Assembly: GCF_010550695.1 (NCBI RefSeq)
Contig: NZ_JAAGOB010000013.1
Coordinates: forward strand, 1 to 64,000
Direction: 5' to 3'
Source: Phytoactinopolyspora alkaliphila
GTDB lineage: Bacteria > Actinomycetota > Actinomycetes > Jiangellales > Jiangellaceae
Length of the DNA stretch: 64,000 nucleotides
Shown here: positions 18,424 through 29,963 of the stretch, one piece after another
Layout: each line of letters opens with the position of its first letter
How positions within the stretch are numbered: the first letter of the stretch is position 1
Notes under the pieces: generated by a model
What the model was told of the DNA's origin: nothing
Databases searched by the model: none
What the model saw: the letters and a program-made list of their open reading frames with translations, nothing else
Program-made: the position numbers and the translations under genes

Positions 18424-19332
18424 TCACTCCACCCGCAGCCGCGGGTTGAAGACCTCGTCCATCGCGTCGACGACGAGCACGATGGCGATGGTCAGCAACA
18501 GGATGGCCAGCAGCGGCGCCAGCATGTAGGGCAGCCGGGCCGGCGTGGTCATGGCGCCGAAGTCGAAGACGGCGCGGTTGAGCATCACGCCCCAGTTCTC
18601 GCCGATCACCGGCATCACGCCGAGGAAGAAGAGACCGACCTGGGCGTAGACGGCGACGATCAGGCTCATCAGCGCGTTCATGGCGATATAGGGCGCGATG
18701 GGCGGAAGTAGCTCACGTCCGACGATGTGCCTGTTCGGCAGCCCCAGACCCCGGGCGGCCTCGACGAATCCACGCTCCCGAAGGGACAGCGTTTGCGAGC
18801 GGACGGCGCGCGCCAGCCCGCCCCAGCCGAGCAGCCCCAGCACCAGGCCCATCTCCCAGGCACCGGAGAACTCCCACACCGTGGAGAGGACCAGGAGCAG
18901 CGGCAGACCCGGGATGGTGAGGTTCACGTCGGTGATGCGCATCAGGACGGCGTCGAGCGCGCCCCTCCGGAAGCCGGCGACCAGCCCGACGGCGGTCCCG
19001 AGCAGCACGCTGACGACGGCTGTGATCAACGCGGTGAGCAGCACGTACCGGGAGCCGATGACCAGGAGCGAGAACACGTCGGTGCCCTGGAAGTCGGTGC
19101 CGAACGGGTGCCGGAGGCTGGGGGAGGCGAATTGCACCGATGGATCCCGGGGCAGCGGCCGGTCGTAGAGCATCGGCCCGATGGAACCCATGAACGCGAA
19201 GCCGAGCATCAGGACGACGCCCAGCAGCCGGCTGGGCTTGCGCAGGAGGACTCGCCAGACGCTGCCCCAGAAGTTGCGCCGGAGAGTGGCCCGGGTGACG
19301 GTGGCACCCGTCATGGCGGCGACGTCGCTCAT
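18424..19332 (-). CDS. Oligopeptide-type ABC importer permease (OppC/DppC-like)
   Basis: 302 residues. N-terminal segment with LLGVVLMLGFAFMGSIGPML, a periplasm-facing loop with HPFGTDFQGTDVFSLLVIG that is characteristic of OppC/DppC, then five helices with the EAA-type loop RERGFVEAARGLGLPNRHI. ATG overlaps the stop of the other permease gene (ATGA at 19329-19332). Confidence 0.93.
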   Translation of the reverse strand: MSDVAAMTGATVTRATLRRNFWGSVWRVLLRKPSRLLGVVLMLGFAFMGSIGPMLYDRPLPRDPSVQFASPSLRHPFGTDFQGTDVFSLLVIGSRYVLLTALITAVVSVLLGTAVGLVAGFRRGALDAVLMRITDVNLTIPGLPLLLVLSTVWEFSGAWEMGLVLGLLGWGGLARAVRSQTLSLRERGFVEAARGLGLPNRHIVGRELLPPIAPYIAMNALMSLIVAVYAQVGLFFLGVMPVIGENWGVMLNRAVFDFGAMTTPARLPYMLAPLLAILLLTIAIVLVVDAMDEVFNPRLRVE

Positions 19333-20333
19333 GCGGCATCACCTGCCCGCCGCACCCTGGGATCGATCACCGTGTAGAACATGTCGGCGACGATGTTCGC
19401 GACGATCACCGCGGCCGTGATGAGCAGGAACGCGCCGGTCATGACCGTGATGTCGCGCCGTCCGATGCTGTTGATGAGGAGCATGCCGAGGCCCGGATAG
19501 TTGAAGATCCGCTCCACGAAGATCGCTCCGCTGAACAGCGCCGCGATCGAGAGGGCGAAGATGGTGAACAGGGGCAGGATGGCGTTGCGGGCGATGTAAC
19601 GGAAGATGACCGACCGCTTCATCCCGCGCAGCTCTGCCGCGAGGATGAAATCGTCGCCCAGCACGGTGACTACGCTGGACTTCATGGCCAGGATCCAGCC
19701 GCCGTAGCTGGAGATCGCGTACGTGGCGATCGGGAGGATGGCGTGCTGGCCGAGGGACAGGATGTAGTCCAGGTTGAATCCGGGCTCGTACAGGATGTTC
19801 ACCGCGCCGGACCGAGGCAGCACCGGCCACAGCGTGGCGAAGATGGCCGCCAGGATGAGCGCCACCACAAAGTCCGGCAGGCCGCGCAGCAGTGAGCCGG
19901 ACAGGGTGAGCGCGTCACCGAGTTTGCCGGAACGTTTGATCGCGGCGTACACCCCGATGAGCACGCCCAGGACGAAGCTGAGCACGGTGCCGATGAGGAC
20001 GGGGATGACAGTCCAGCGGGTGGCTTCGCCGAGGATCGTGGAGACATCCACCCGGGTGACCACCGACTGTCCCAGGTCGAGTCGGAGCAGCGACCCCATG
20101 TACTCCAGATACTGCTCGAGAACGCTGCCGGTGGGCCGGAACCGGTGCAGCATGGCGGTCTGCGCCTCGGCCTGCTGCGGGGAGTGCCCCTGCTGGAGCA
20201 GTAACTCGTATTCGGCCTGTACCGGGTCGCCCGGCATGATGCTGACGATCACGAAGGTGAACGTCAGCACCACCCAGATCATGACGAGCCCGCGGGCCAG
20301 ATGGCCCGCGAGCCGCCGTGCTATCCCCTTCAA
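19329..20333 (-). CDS. Oligopeptide-type ABC importer permease (OppB/DppB-like)
   Basis: 334 residues. First helix GLVMIWVVLTFTFVIVSIMP followed by GDPV, the hallmark of DppB/OppB. The EAA-type loop reads AAELRGMKRSVIFRYIARNA. An unusually long soluble insert with LLLQQGHSPQQAEAQTAML occurs after the first helix; related permeases of sugar-oligomer transporters have such inserts. Begins 18 bases after the stop of the binding-protein gene. Confidence 0.93.
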   Translation of the reverse strand: MKGIARRLAGHLARGLVMIWVVLTFTFVIVSIMPGDPVQAEYELLLQQGHSPQQAEAQTAMLHRFRPTGSVLEQYLEYMGSLLRLDLGQSVVTRVDVSTILGEATRWTVIPVLIGTVLSFVLGVLIGVYAAIKRSGKLGDALTLSGSLLRGLPDFVVALILAAIFATLWPVLPRSGAVNILYEPGFNLDYILSLGQHAILPIATYAISSYGGWILAMKSSVVTVLGDDFILAAELRGMKRSVIFRYIARNAILPLFTIFALSIAALFSGAIFVERIFNYPGLGMLLINSIGRRDITVMTGAFLLITAAVIVANIVADMFYTVIDPRVRRAGDAA

Positions 20334-20351
20334 CGTGCGTATCTCCGTGTA

Positions 20352-22223
20352 TCAGCCGGCCGCGCTGACCCAGCCCTGCTGGATCCAGACGCCAGCGAGG
20401 GCGGCGACACCGGTGATACGGCGGGCGTCGTCGGGCGGATCGGTGATGAACCGGTTGTTGTTGGAGAACTGGGTGTTGATGTAGTCCCACATCTGGATGG
20501 CGGGAAGGGTCTCGTTGGTCACCTGGGCGAGGATCGACATGATCTCGTCGACCCGCTCCGGGCTGGCTGTGTTGAGCTCGTGTGCCAGCTCACCCGGGTT
20601 GACCGTGCCGATGCCGTCGACCTCGACAGTCTCCGGGCCGCCCTTCCAGTTGCCGTCCTCGCCGGGCGGGGAGTAGCTGAGGTTCCCCTGCAGGACCTGC
20701 CAGCCGTTGGACTGGCCGTAGAGCCGCTGGAAGATGTTGTACGGGCTGGGGCCCAGGCCGATCAGCCAGAACCCCACCGGGTACTCGCCGTTGGCCATGT
20801 CCTCCTGGTACACCGTGAAGTCGGGTGCGGTCAGGATCTCCGACTGGATGCCGAACTCGTTGAGCTGAGTGGCGATGTTCTCTCCGGCGGTGATCCAGTC
20901 GGAGAAGCCGGTGACCACCTGGATGGGAACTTCGAAGGGCTCGCCGCTCGGAAGCATCCAGCGGCCGTTCTCCTGCGTCATTCCCGCAGCCTCGAGCTCC
21001 TCGGCAGCGCGGTCGAGATCATGTGCGTACGGCTCGAGCTCGCCCGCGACCTCTCCCGCCCAGGCGTCCAGGACCTCCTGGTGCATGCCGGAGGTGGTGA
21101 TGGCCGGCGTGCCGCCGTCGGGGGTCGCGATGCTCACGGTCTGCTCACGGTCGATCGCGAAGGCCAGCGCCCGGCGGACGTGGACGTCGTCGAACGGCTT
21201 GTAGCTCTGGTTGAAGGCGAGCCCCGCGACCACGGGCGAGTAGGTGCGGCTGACCTCGTTGCCGGGTACCTGCTCGATCTGCTGGACGACGTCCGGCGGG
21301 ACCGCGGTGAACTGTGCGAAGTCCAGCTCGCCGGCCCGCAGGTAGTCCCAGATCTGCTCGTTGCCGGTGTAGTTGCGCAGGATGACCTGGTCCGGGGCTA
21401 CGAGATGGTCGTGGTGAAAGTGCTCGTTGCGGACCAGGAGCGCCTCGCTCGGGTTGATCCGCTCCAGCACGTACGGCCCCGCGGACACGTCCTCCTCAGG
21501 TGCGAAGCTGGCCAGCGCCTCGCCTGCCTCGCTCACCGTCTCACGGGCGGCCTCGCCGGCGTCGTCGTCATTGCGCGCCGCCTCGAGGGTTTGGGCGAAG
21601 TCGTCCGGAAGCTGATCGGCGTAGACGTGCGCCGGCACGATGACCATGTCCATGATGCCGTTGATGAACGTGCTGGTGGGATTCTCCGGATCCTGGGTGA
21701 ACTGGACCGTCTTGTCGTCGATCACCTCGACGTCGGACGCTGTGCCGGCCGCGCCGGGGGAGAGGATGAACGCTCCGGCACCGCGGGTGTAGGCGATGTC
21801 GGAGGAGACGACGACGTCTTCCGCGGTCACCGGGGTGCCGTCGGACCAGGTGGCGTCGGGGTGAATGGTGACCGTGAGCGTCGAGTTGTCCGGCGCCACG
21901 TCCCATTCGGAAGCCAGGCCCGGATAAAATTCGCTGGGATTCGTCGGGTGGTTCTTCACCCAGCCCAGGCGCATGGAGTTGTAGCCCAGGTAGGAGTTGC
22001 CCTGGGGGAAGAACGGGTTCGGCGGCGCCGTGGCGTCCAGCTGCGTGGCGGCGATGGTGGTGTAGACCCCGCCGCGCTGAACCTCGCCCTCGGCCGGCGT
22101 CTCGTCGACGGCTCCGTTCTCGTCGTCGGGCGTGGTGGGCGAGTCGTCGTCGCCGTCGCCGCCGCATGCGGCGAGCACCAGCGCGACCGCCGCCAGGCTT
22201 GCTGTGAGTCGTGTGACCTTCAT
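20352..22223 (-). CDS. Oligopeptide-type ABC importer solute-binding lipoprotein
   Basis: 623 residues. MKVTRLTASLAAVALVLAAC is a lipoprotein signal with the acylated Cys at residue 20, followed by an acidic linker. The mature part is a family 5 extracellular solute-binding protein (VTIHPDATWSDGTPVTAEDV is the classic SBP_bac_5 segment). ATG 22223 has CGGGAG upstream; the longer frame to 22265 adds only 14 residues before the signal. First gene of the importer operon. With the GH3 enzyme at the other end, an oligosaccharide ligand is likelier than a peptide. Confidence 0.92.
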   Translation of the reverse strand: MKVTRLTASLAAVALVLAACGGDGDDDSPTTPDDENGAVDETPAEGEVQRGGVYTTIAATQLDATAPPNPFFPQGNSYLGYNSMRLGWVKNHPTNPSEFYPGLASEWDVAPDNSTLTVTIHPDATWSDGTPVTAEDVVVSSDIAYTRGAGAFILSPGAAGTASDVEVIDDKTVQFTQDPENPTSTFINGIMDMVIVPAHVYADQLPDDFAQTLEAARNDDDAGEAARETVSEAGEALASFAPEEDVSAGPYVLERINPSEALLVRNEHFHHDHLVAPDQVILRNYTGNEQIWDYLRAGELDFAQFTAVPPDVVQQIEQVPGNEVSRTYSPVVAGLAFNQSYKPFDDVHVRRALAFAIDREQTVSIATPDGGTPAITTSGMHQEVLDAWAGEVAGELEPYAHDLDRAAEELEAAGMTQENGRWMLPSGEPFEVPIQVVTGFSDWITAGENIATQLNEFGIQSEILTAPDFTVYQEDMANGEYPVGFWLIGLGPSPYNIFQRLYGQSNGWQVLQGNLSYSPPGEDGNWKGGPETVEVDGIGTVNPGELAHELNTASPERVDEIMSILAQVTNETLPAIQMWDYINTQFSNNNRFITDPPDDARRITGVAALAGVWIQQGWVSAAG

Positions 22224-22425
22224 GGTGCTGCTCCCGAGGTGCGTCGTCGTCGCCGCAAATGGCACCGGTGGTTTAGACCTTTGCCCGGAAGCTAGCGCGA
22301 AAATTATTACCGGTCAATAGAGAGGCAAACGGCTTTGTCGAAACTGTTACCAATCGGCCTCGCCTGCCGGTGGTACGCCGGATTTGTGCACGCTCACCGT
22401 GAGCGGTGGCTACGCCGCAAGGGCA

Positions 22426-24109
<1,684 letters not shown>

Positions 24110-24718
24110 GTGGCCAGGATCATCGTGACAAACAACGTGACGCTTGACGGTGTGATGCAGGCGCCGGGACGGGCGGATGAAGACCGCCGCGGTGGCTTCG
24201 AACACGGGGGATGGGCGCTGCCCTACAACGACGACGTCATGGGCCGGGTGATGGGTGAGAGTATGGCCGGCACCGGATCGCTGCTGCTCGGACGGCGGAC
24301 CTACCAGGACTTTCACGCCTTCTGGCCGCAACAGACCGGCAACCCGTTCACCGAGGTGCTCAACAAGACGCAGAAGTACGTCGTGTCGACGACGCTCGAC
24401 GAGCCGCTTCCCTGGGAGAACTCGACGCTGATCCCGGGGGATGTGGTCGCGGCGGTGTCGAAGCTCAAGCAGCAGCCGGGCAAGGACATCGCCGTCCTCG
24501 GTAGCGGCGAGCTCATCCAGACACTGGCCCGGCAGGATCTCGTCGACCAGTACACGCTGCTGATCCACCCCGTCCTCCTCGAATCGGGTCGCCGCCTCTT
24601 TCCCGACGGCGGCACATTCGCCTCGCTGCGGCTCGCCGATACCGTCACCACCACCACGGGGGTCATGATCGCGACATATCAGCCCGCCCGAACACACCCA
24701 GCACACAGCCGGCGGTAA
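24110..24718 (+). CDS. Dihydrofolate reductase family protein (RibD C-terminal-like)
   Basis: 202 residues of the RibD_C/YyaP-type fold common in actinomycetes. Features: [18 protein letters not shown] at the N-terminus, [16 protein letters not shown], a [20 protein letters not shown] strand, the [20 protein letters not shown] helix-strand and [15 protein letters not shown]. Likely an NADPH-dependent reductase of unknown substrate. GTG 24110 has GAAAGGAAG upstream. Only 29 bases separate it from the YCII gene, so these genes and the ECF42 sigma factor look like one operon. Confidence 0.9.
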   Translation: MARIIVTNNVTLDGVMQAPGRADEDRRGGFEHGGWALPYNDDVMGRVMGESMAGTGSLLLGRRTYQDFHAFWPQQTGNPFTEVLNKTQKYVVSTTLDEPLPWENSTLIPGDVVAAVSKLKQQPGKDIAVLGSGELIQTLARQDLVDQYTLLIHPVLLESGRRLFPDGGTFASLRLADTVTTTTGVMIATYQPARTHPAHSRR

Positions 24719-24747
24719 CGTCGGCACCTCGAAGGAGGAGCATCACC

Positions 24748-25110
24748 ATGACGCAATACCTTCTCAGCATCTACCAGCCCGACGGTCCGACGCCGCCGCC
24801 GGAGTTCCTGGAGCCGATCATGCGCGACCTCCAGGCGGTCAACGCCGAGCTCCAGGCGGCCGGGGCGTGGGTTTTCGCCGCGGGGCTCCATCCGGCCAGC
24901 TCCGCCACCGTGCTTCGGGTCAGGGACGACGACGTTCTGGTCACCGACGGGCCCTACACCGAAGGAAAGGAGCACATCGGTGGCTTCACGGTGATCGAGG
25001 CGGCGGATCTGGATGCCGCGCTGAAGTGGGGCCGCAAGCTGGCCCGCGCTCTCACCCTCCCGGTGGAGGTCAGGCCGATGATCGACGACGAGGAGCGTAC
25101 CTTCGCGTGA
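24748..25110 (+). CDS. YCII/DGPF-domain protein
   Basis: A 120-residue single YCII domain starting [13 protein letters not shown]; the diagnostic [18 protein letters not shown] segment is complete. These small proteins are the established genomic partners of ECF42 sigma factors, and genes coding for them are regulated by those sigma factors in Streptomyces and Xanthomonas. A GAAGGAGG ribosome site precedes the ATG. The stop overlaps the sigma factor GTG (GTGA), giving translational coupling. Confidence 0.93.
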   Translation: MTQYLLSIYQPDGPTPPPEFLEPIMRDLQAVNAELQAAGAWVFAAGLHPASSATVLRVRDDDVLVTDGPYTEGKEHIGGFTVIEAADLDAALKWGRKLARALTLPVEVRPMIDDEERTFA

Positions 25111-26432
25111 CTCCGGGCACGCCGCGACCGTCCGCTGCGGACATCGAGCACGTCTTCCGCGAGGAGTACGGCCGCGCGGTTGCCGTGCTGGTCCGCGCCT
25201 TCGGAGACATCGACGTCGCGGAGGAGGCGGTCCAGGACGCGTTCGCCGCGGCGGTACAACGGTGGCCGGAGGTCGGCCTGCCGTCGAGCCCGGCCGGATG
25301 GATCATCACCACGGCCCGCAACAAGGTCATCGATCGGCTACGGCGTGAAGCCTCCCGGGCTGATCGGCACGCCCAGGCGCTGCTGCTGCGCGCTGATGCC
25401 GAACCGGTCGAGGAGGGACCTGTGCGTGACGACCGCCTGCGCCTGATCTTCACCTGCTGCCATCCTGCTCTCGCCACCACGGCGCAGGTCGCGCTGACGC
25501 TCCGGCTCCTGGGCGGGCTCAGCACGGCGGACATCGCCCGGGCCTTTCTGGTGCCGGAGCCCACCATGGCGCAGCGACTCGTGCGGGCCAAGGGGAAGAT
25601 CCGCGACGCTGGGATCCCGTACCGGATCCCCGCCGAGGCGGATCTGCCGGAGAGGCTCAGCGCCGTCCTGGCGGTCGTCTATCTGATCTTCAACGAGGGA
25701 TACGCGGCAAGCTCGGGCGACGAGCTGGTCCGGGAAGACCTCGGTGCGGAGGCGATCCGCCTGGGCCGGGTGCTGGCCGAGCTGATGCCCGACGAGCCGG
25801 AGGTCCTCGGTCTGCTCGCGCTCATGCTGCTGATCGAGTCGCGTCGCGGCGCCCGGGTCGGAGCCGATGGCGGGCTTGTACTCCTGGGCGGCCAGGACCG
25901 CGCCCAGTGGGATCGTGCGCTGATAGGCGAGGGCCAGGAGCTGGTCCGGCGCTGCCTACGGCGTAACCAGCCGGGCCCGTATCAGATCCAGGCGGCGATC
26001 AACGCCGTGCACAGCGATGCGCCGACCGCGGCGGACACGGACTGGCGACAGATTCTGGCCTTGTACGACCAGCTCCTGTCCGTTGCACCGGGCCCGGTGG
26101 TGGCCCTCAACCGGGCGGTGGCGGTGGCCGAGGTGGACGGTCCCGGCGCGGCATTGGCTCTGGTGGAGGGGCTGGACCAGCGCGCGGTCCGCGGTTACCA
26201 CCTGTTCCACGCCATCCGCGCCGATCTGCTCCGCCGACTTGGCCGCGACGACGACGCGATCCAGGCGTACGGCGAGGCGATCACCCGGGCTGGCAACGCC
26301 GCCGAGCGTGAGTTCCTGCGCCGCCGCCGTGACGCCCTTCCCCACGATCACGGGGAGGGTGGGGAGGTGGTGCGGCCGGCTGTCCCACGCCCCTTGTCTC
26401 GTGGGACAGCCGGCCCCGACTCCGTGTCCTGA
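25107..26432 (+). CDS. ECF42 RNA polymerase sigma factor with C-terminal TPR-like domain
   Basis: 441 residues. Region 2 is seen in [19 protein letters not shown] and [21 protein letters not shown]; region 4 in [20 protein letters not shown]. The CCHPAL segment and the long C-terminal helical extension ([48 protein letters not shown]) define ECF42. No anti-sigma factor is expected; the C-terminal domain is thought to control it. The last 30 residues (after [10 protein letters not shown]) are Pro/Arg/Ser-rich and coincide with a strong hairpin, so the natural C-terminus may have been extended by read-through of a lost stop. Confidence 0.94.
   Translation: MTPGTPRPSAADIEHVFREEYGRAVAVLVRAFGDIDVAEEAVQDAFAAAVQRWPEVGLPSSPAGWIITTARNKVIDRLRREASRADRHAQALLLRADAEPVEEGPVRDDRLRLIFTCCHPALATTAQVALTLRLLGGLSTADIARAFLVPEPTMAQRLVRAKGKIRDAGIPYRIPAEADLPERLSAVLAVVYLIFNEGYAASSGDELVREDLGAEAIRLGRVLAELMPDEPEVLGLLALMLLIESRRGARVGADGGLVLLGGQDRAQWDRALIGEGQELVRRCLRRNQPGPYQIQAAINAVHSDAPTAADTDWRQILALYDQLLSVAPGPVVALNRAVAVAEVDGPGAALALVEGLDQRAVRGYHLFHAIRADLLRRLGRDDDAIQAYGEAITRAGNAAEREFLRRRRDALPHDHGEGGEVVRPAVPRPLSRGTAGPDSVS
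26374..26415 (+). terminator. Strong hairpin inside the 3' end of the sigma factor gene
   Basis: A perfect 16-bp stem (26374-26389 with 26400-26415; GGCCGGCTGTCCCACG on the left) with a 10-nt loop. It ends 15 bases before the TGA, so it lies within the open frame. There is no T-run. It would stop or pause transcription of the sigma factor operon; the position inside coding sequence suggests the original stop lay before it. Confidence 0.6.
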
Positions 26433-26686
26433 GGACCGGGTTCGGTGCCGGGAGTCTAATGCCCGGGCCCGGTGCTCGCCCCCGGATGGGGCGGGTGGGG
26501 GTGGCCCCAGTGCACCATGTGCGGCTGTCGCCAGCACTGCTCGGTGGCTGACACCAGCGCGCCGCGCGTCCGGCTGGAGAACGATGGAGACGGCAGCTGC
26601 ACACGGGGGAGCTCGCCAGCCGGCGGTCTCAATCGTCGCGACCCATCCACCTATGCCGAGTCCCGATGCCCGAGGAGGGCCGTACG

Positions 26687-28897
26687 GTGCCCCAGCAGAC
26701 AGCCCGTCCCCCATTCAGGATCCGCCCACCCGTGACAGTCCGGATCGCCCGGTGGAGCGCGACTCATCCGTGGCGCGCCATCGGGGCGTGGTTCACCTTC
26801 ATGGTCCTGTGTGTGGGCGCGCTGAGCCTGGCTGGGATTCAGCAAGCCAGCGATGTCGAACTCGGCGTGGGGGAGGCCGGCCGTGCGGACCAGATCGTCG
26901 CCGGCAGCGATCTGGAGCCGTCGATCACCGAGAATGTTCTGATCACCGCCGAATCGGGGTTGCTCGATCCTGCGACGGCTCGGGCGGCCGCCGCAGACGT
27001 CGCGGCGCGGATGTCGGCGCTGCCCGACGTGGCCGGCGTCGACGAGGCGATCCCCTCCGGGGACGGCGAGTCCGTGCTGGTTCCGGTCACCGTCGCTGGT
27101 GACGCCGAGACCGCTGACGAGCGGGTCGGTGCGTTGCTCGGTGTCACCGAATCGATCGACGAGCAGTACCCGGACCTGACGATCGAACAGGCCGGCGAGG
27201 CGTCGATCTCGGAGGCGTTCTTCGAACTGCTGGAAGAAGACCTGGGCACCATCGCCATGCTCAGTGTCCCCGTGACGCTGATCGTGCTGCTCCTGGCCTT
27301 CGGTGCGATTCTGGCCGCGGGTGTGCCGGTACTGCTGGGCATCTCCTCGGTGGCATCGGCGATCGGCCTCTACGCGCTGGCCTCTTACGCGATCCCGGAC
27401 GGCGGCACGGTGACGCATCTGATGCTCCTGATCGGGCTTGCCGTCGGTGTCGACTACTCGTTGTTCTACCTGCGCAGGGAACGGGAGGAGCGCGCCAGGG
27501 GACGGGGCACCGTCGAGGCGATCGAGATCGCCGCCGCCACGTCCGGGCACTCCGTAGTGGTGTCCGGCCTTGCCGTGGCCGTCTCGATGGCCGGGCTCTA
27601 CCTGTCCGCCGACGTCAACTTCTCTTCCATGGCCACCGGCGCGATTCTCGTGGTCGCGGTGGCCGTCGCCGGATCGCTCACCGTTCTGCCTGCCCTGCTC
27701 GCCAAGCTGGGCCATCGGATCGACCGGCCCCGGGTGCCGGTCCTGTGGCGGCTCACCAATCAGTCGCGGCCGGCGCGGTTCTGGCCTGCCGTGCTGCGGC
27801 CCGCGCTGCGGTATCCGGCGGCGACGCTCGTGGTCGCGGTGCTGGGCCTGCTCGCCGTCGCCGCGCCGGCCACGGACATGAAGCTCAGCGACCCGTCGGA
27901 GGAGAACTTTTCGCGCAGCCTGCCGGTCATGCAGACCTACGATCGGCTGGTCGAGGCGTTTCCCAGCTCCGGTACGTCACACATGGTGGCGGTCGAGGCC
28001 CGGGAGGGTGACGAGAACGTTCTGCGCTCGGCGCTGGCCGGTCTCGCGGCGCTGACAGCTCAGGACAGCCGCTTCGCTCACGATCAGGCCCCGGTGGTGC
28101 AGGTGTCCGGTGACGGTCGGGTGGCGACGATGACGGTCGGTGTTCCATACCCGGCGGAATCCGCGGAGGCCGAAGCGTCGCTGGACGTCTTGCGCGGGGA
28201 TTTCGCGCCACGCGCACTGGACGGGCTCGACGCCGAGTACGCCGTCGGCGGAGAGGTGGCGTCGACCGTCGACTACACGGACAACCTGGCCTCGAAGCTG
28301 CCGTGGATCATCGCGTTCGTCCTGGCGCTGGCGTTCATCATGATGACAGTCACCTTCCGGTCGGTGGTGATCGGCCTGACGACGGTGGCGGTGAACCTCC
28401 TGTCCACGGTGGCCGCGTTCGGAGTGCTGGCCGTCGTGTTCCAGAACACGTGGGCCGAAGGGCTGCTCGGCTTCACCTCGACCGGTTCCGTGGTGGTCTG
28501 GATCCCGCTCTTCCTGTTCGTGATCCTCTTCGGCCTGTCGATGGACTATCACGTGTTCGTGGTCAGCCGGATCCGCGAAGCCGTAGACCGAGGGCTGTCC
28601 ACCAAGGACGCCGTTCGAAACGGGATCACCGGTTCGGCCGGGGTCATCACCAGCGCGGCGGTGGTCATGGTGGCCATCTTCGGCCTGTTCGCGGCGATGC
28701 GCGTCGTGGAGATGAAGCAGATGGGTGTGGGCCTCGCGGTGGCGGTGCTCATCGACGCGGTGATCATCCGGGCCGTGGTGCTGCCGTCGCTGATGGTCCT
28801 GCTCGGCCGGGCCAACTGGTGGGCGCCTCGGTTCCTGCGGGGCCGGGTGCCGGTCTTTCCTGCGAATGAGGACCGTCAGCTGAAACCTGTGTCCTGA
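26687..28897 (+). CDS. MMPL/RND family membrane transporter
   Basis: 736 residues. Two six-helix halves, each after a large extracellular loop. Typical pieces: helix 1 WFTFMVLCVGALSLAGI, the HLMLLIGLAVGVDYSLFYLRR motif in the first half and LFLFVILFGLSMDYHVFVVSR in the second, where the conserved Asp-Tyr pair serves proton coupling. Exports lipids or drugs in mycobacterial relatives; the cargo here is unknown. I chose GTG 26687 because GAGGAGGG ends 8 bases before it; ATG 26666 is in frame but lacks a site. Preceded by 254 bases with no other gene. Confidence 0.93.
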   Translation: MPQQTARPPFRIRPPVTVRIARWSATHPWRAIGAWFTFMVLCVGALSLAGIQQASDVELGVGEAGRADQIVAGSDLEPSITENVLITAESGLLDPATARAAAADVAARMSALPDVAGVDEAIPSGDGESVLVPVTVAGDAETADERVGALLGVTESIDEQYPDLTIEQAGEASISEAFFELLEEDLGTIAMLSVPVTLIVLLLAFGAILAAGVPVLLGISSVASAIGLYALASYAIPDGGTVTHLMLLIGLAVGVDYSLFYLRREREERARGRGTVEAIEIAAATSGHSVVVSGLAVAVSMAGLYLSADVNFSSMATGAILVVAVAVAGSLTVLPALLAKLGHRIDRPRVPVLWRLTNQSRPARFWPAVLRPALRYPAATLVVAVLGLLAVAAPATDMKLSDPSEENFSRSLPVMQTYDRLVEAFPSSGTSHMVAVEAREGDENVLRSALAGLAALTAQDSRFAHDQAPVVQVSGDGRVATMTVGVPYPAESAEAEASLDVLRGDFAPRALDGLDAEYAVGGEVASTVDYTDNLASKLPWIIAFVLALAFIMMTVTFRSVVIGLTTVAVNLLSTVAAFGVLAVVFQNTWAEGLLGFTSTGSVVVWIPLFLFVILFGLSMDYHVFVVSRIREAVDRGLSTKDAVRNGITGSAGVITSAAVVMVAIFGLFAAMRVVEMKQMGVGLAVAVLIDAVIIRAVVLPSLMVLLGRANWWAPRFLRGRVPVFPANEDRQLKPVS

Positions 28898-28932
28898 CGG
28901 AGTCGGTACAACGGAGGAATGAGCCTGGTGTC

Positions 28933-28984
28933 GCGGAGGAGTGAATCCGTTGTTGTCATCGTGACATCAATGTCACTCCTCCGC
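28933..28984. terminator. Branched inverted repeat between convergent genes
   Basis: GCGGAGGAGTGA (28933-28944) pairs perfectly with TCACTCCTCCGC (28973-28984). Inside lies a smaller dyad GTCATCGTGAC. It is placed between the MMPL stop (28897) and the stop of the minus-strand MpaB-like gene (28995), where a two-way terminator is expected. Confidence 0.5.
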
Positions 28985-28994
28985 CGCAGTAACG

Positions 28995-29852
28995 TCACTC
29001 CGCCAGATTCGAGTGTCGATAGCGCGGCGTTGCCCCAGCGAGCTCCGCCCGGCGCATGGCGTCGCGGTATATCGGCCCCTCTCGGATCGGGAGGAGGCCG
29101 ATCACCGCGCGCAGACTCCGCGCGCTCAGACCCGCGACGATATCGGTGGTGGGGAGGCCGGGCGCCTTGTACAGGCGTCGAGCCCACGGGGGCAACAGCC
29201 CGAAGGCGGTGCCGGCAACGGCGAGCCAGGGGGGCCGTCCCACCGTCCAGCCGATCTTGCGTGGCATCGGCGGGAAGAGGAGGAAGCGGGCGACGTCGCG
29301 GGCCGCGGGTGTCAGCGCGAGTTCGGGGCGGACGCCGCGGTAGTAGTTCGCTACACCGGCGGCGGACGCGGGCACGATCGCGGGATCGAGACCGACCAGC
29401 TCGGCGGCTCGCAACTGTTCCGAGTAGTAGCCGTCCACCTCGTCATCGGTCAGCCGCACGCCGGCTCGCCGAGCTGTGCTGAGGAACGATTCCACCTCGG
29501 TGACGTGCACCCAGCGCAGCAGACCCGGCTCGTCGACCCGATACTCCTCGCCGGTCTCGGGATCCCGGGCGCGGAGCCGGTCATGAATCCTCTGGACACG
29601 CTGCCCCGCTTTCCTGGCGTCCTCGGTCGTCCCGTAGACCACCGTGGTGACGTACTCGGCGGTGCGGAACAGCCGCGCCCACGAGTCGCGCCGGAAATCC
29701 GTGTTCTGAACGACGCCGCCTACGGCGCGCGGGTGCAGGGCCTGCAGGTAGAGGGCCCGTATTCCGGCCACCCACAGGATCGGTTCGGCATGCACCCGCC
29801 AGCTGACGCTCTCCGGCCCGAACAGCCCGAGGTCCGCCTCGGCTTCCGTCAT
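28995..29852 (-). CDS. Oxygenase MpaB family protein (DUF2236)
   Basis: 285 residues. The family is recognised by WRVHAEPILWVAGIRALYLQ, LHPRAVGGVVQ(N), the FRTAEYVTTVVYGTTEDARK segment and HDRLRARDPETGEEYRVDEP followed by WVHVTEVESFL. The His residues in LHPRAV, IHDRL and WVHVTE are those thought to bind haem or metal in latex-clearing and MpaB-type proteins. Biochemical role here unknown. Start ATG 29852 (MTEAEADLGLFGPE); the open frame extends far upstream only as the shadow of the opposite gene. Confidence 0.88.
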   Translation of the reverse strand: MTEAEADLGLFGPESVSWRVHAEPILWVAGIRALYLQALHPRAVGGVVQNTDFRRDSWARLFRTAEYVTTVVYGTTEDARKAGQRVQRIHDRLRARDPETGEEYRVDEPGLLRWVHVTEVESFLSTARRAGVRLTDDEVDGYYSEQLRAAELVGLDPAIVPASAAGVANYYRGVRPELALTPAARDVARFLLFPPMPRKIGWTVGRPPWLAVAGTAFGLLPPWARRLYKAPGLPTTDIVAGLSARSLRAVIGLLPIREGPIYRDAMRRAELAGATPRYRHSNLAE

Positions 29853-29963
29853 AGCTCCAGCGTACGTCGCACGTGTCCCTCGCTCCCGATCCTGTGGAGG
29901 ACGTGACAGGGTGGGGGAGGAGCAGCGGGAGCGCCGGAGTCGCGGTGAAGGGACGGGGCCACC

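Noticed and set aside
20301-22295. 664-codon plus-strand frame opposite the solute-binding protein gene
   Set aside because: Val/Arg/Asp-rich antisense translation; the minus strand encodes a complete lipoprotein of the SBP family.
22224-22425. Possible operator with repeated GGTAA before the solute-binding protein gene
   Set aside because: The two matches are short and irregularly spaced; not strong enough to list as a site.
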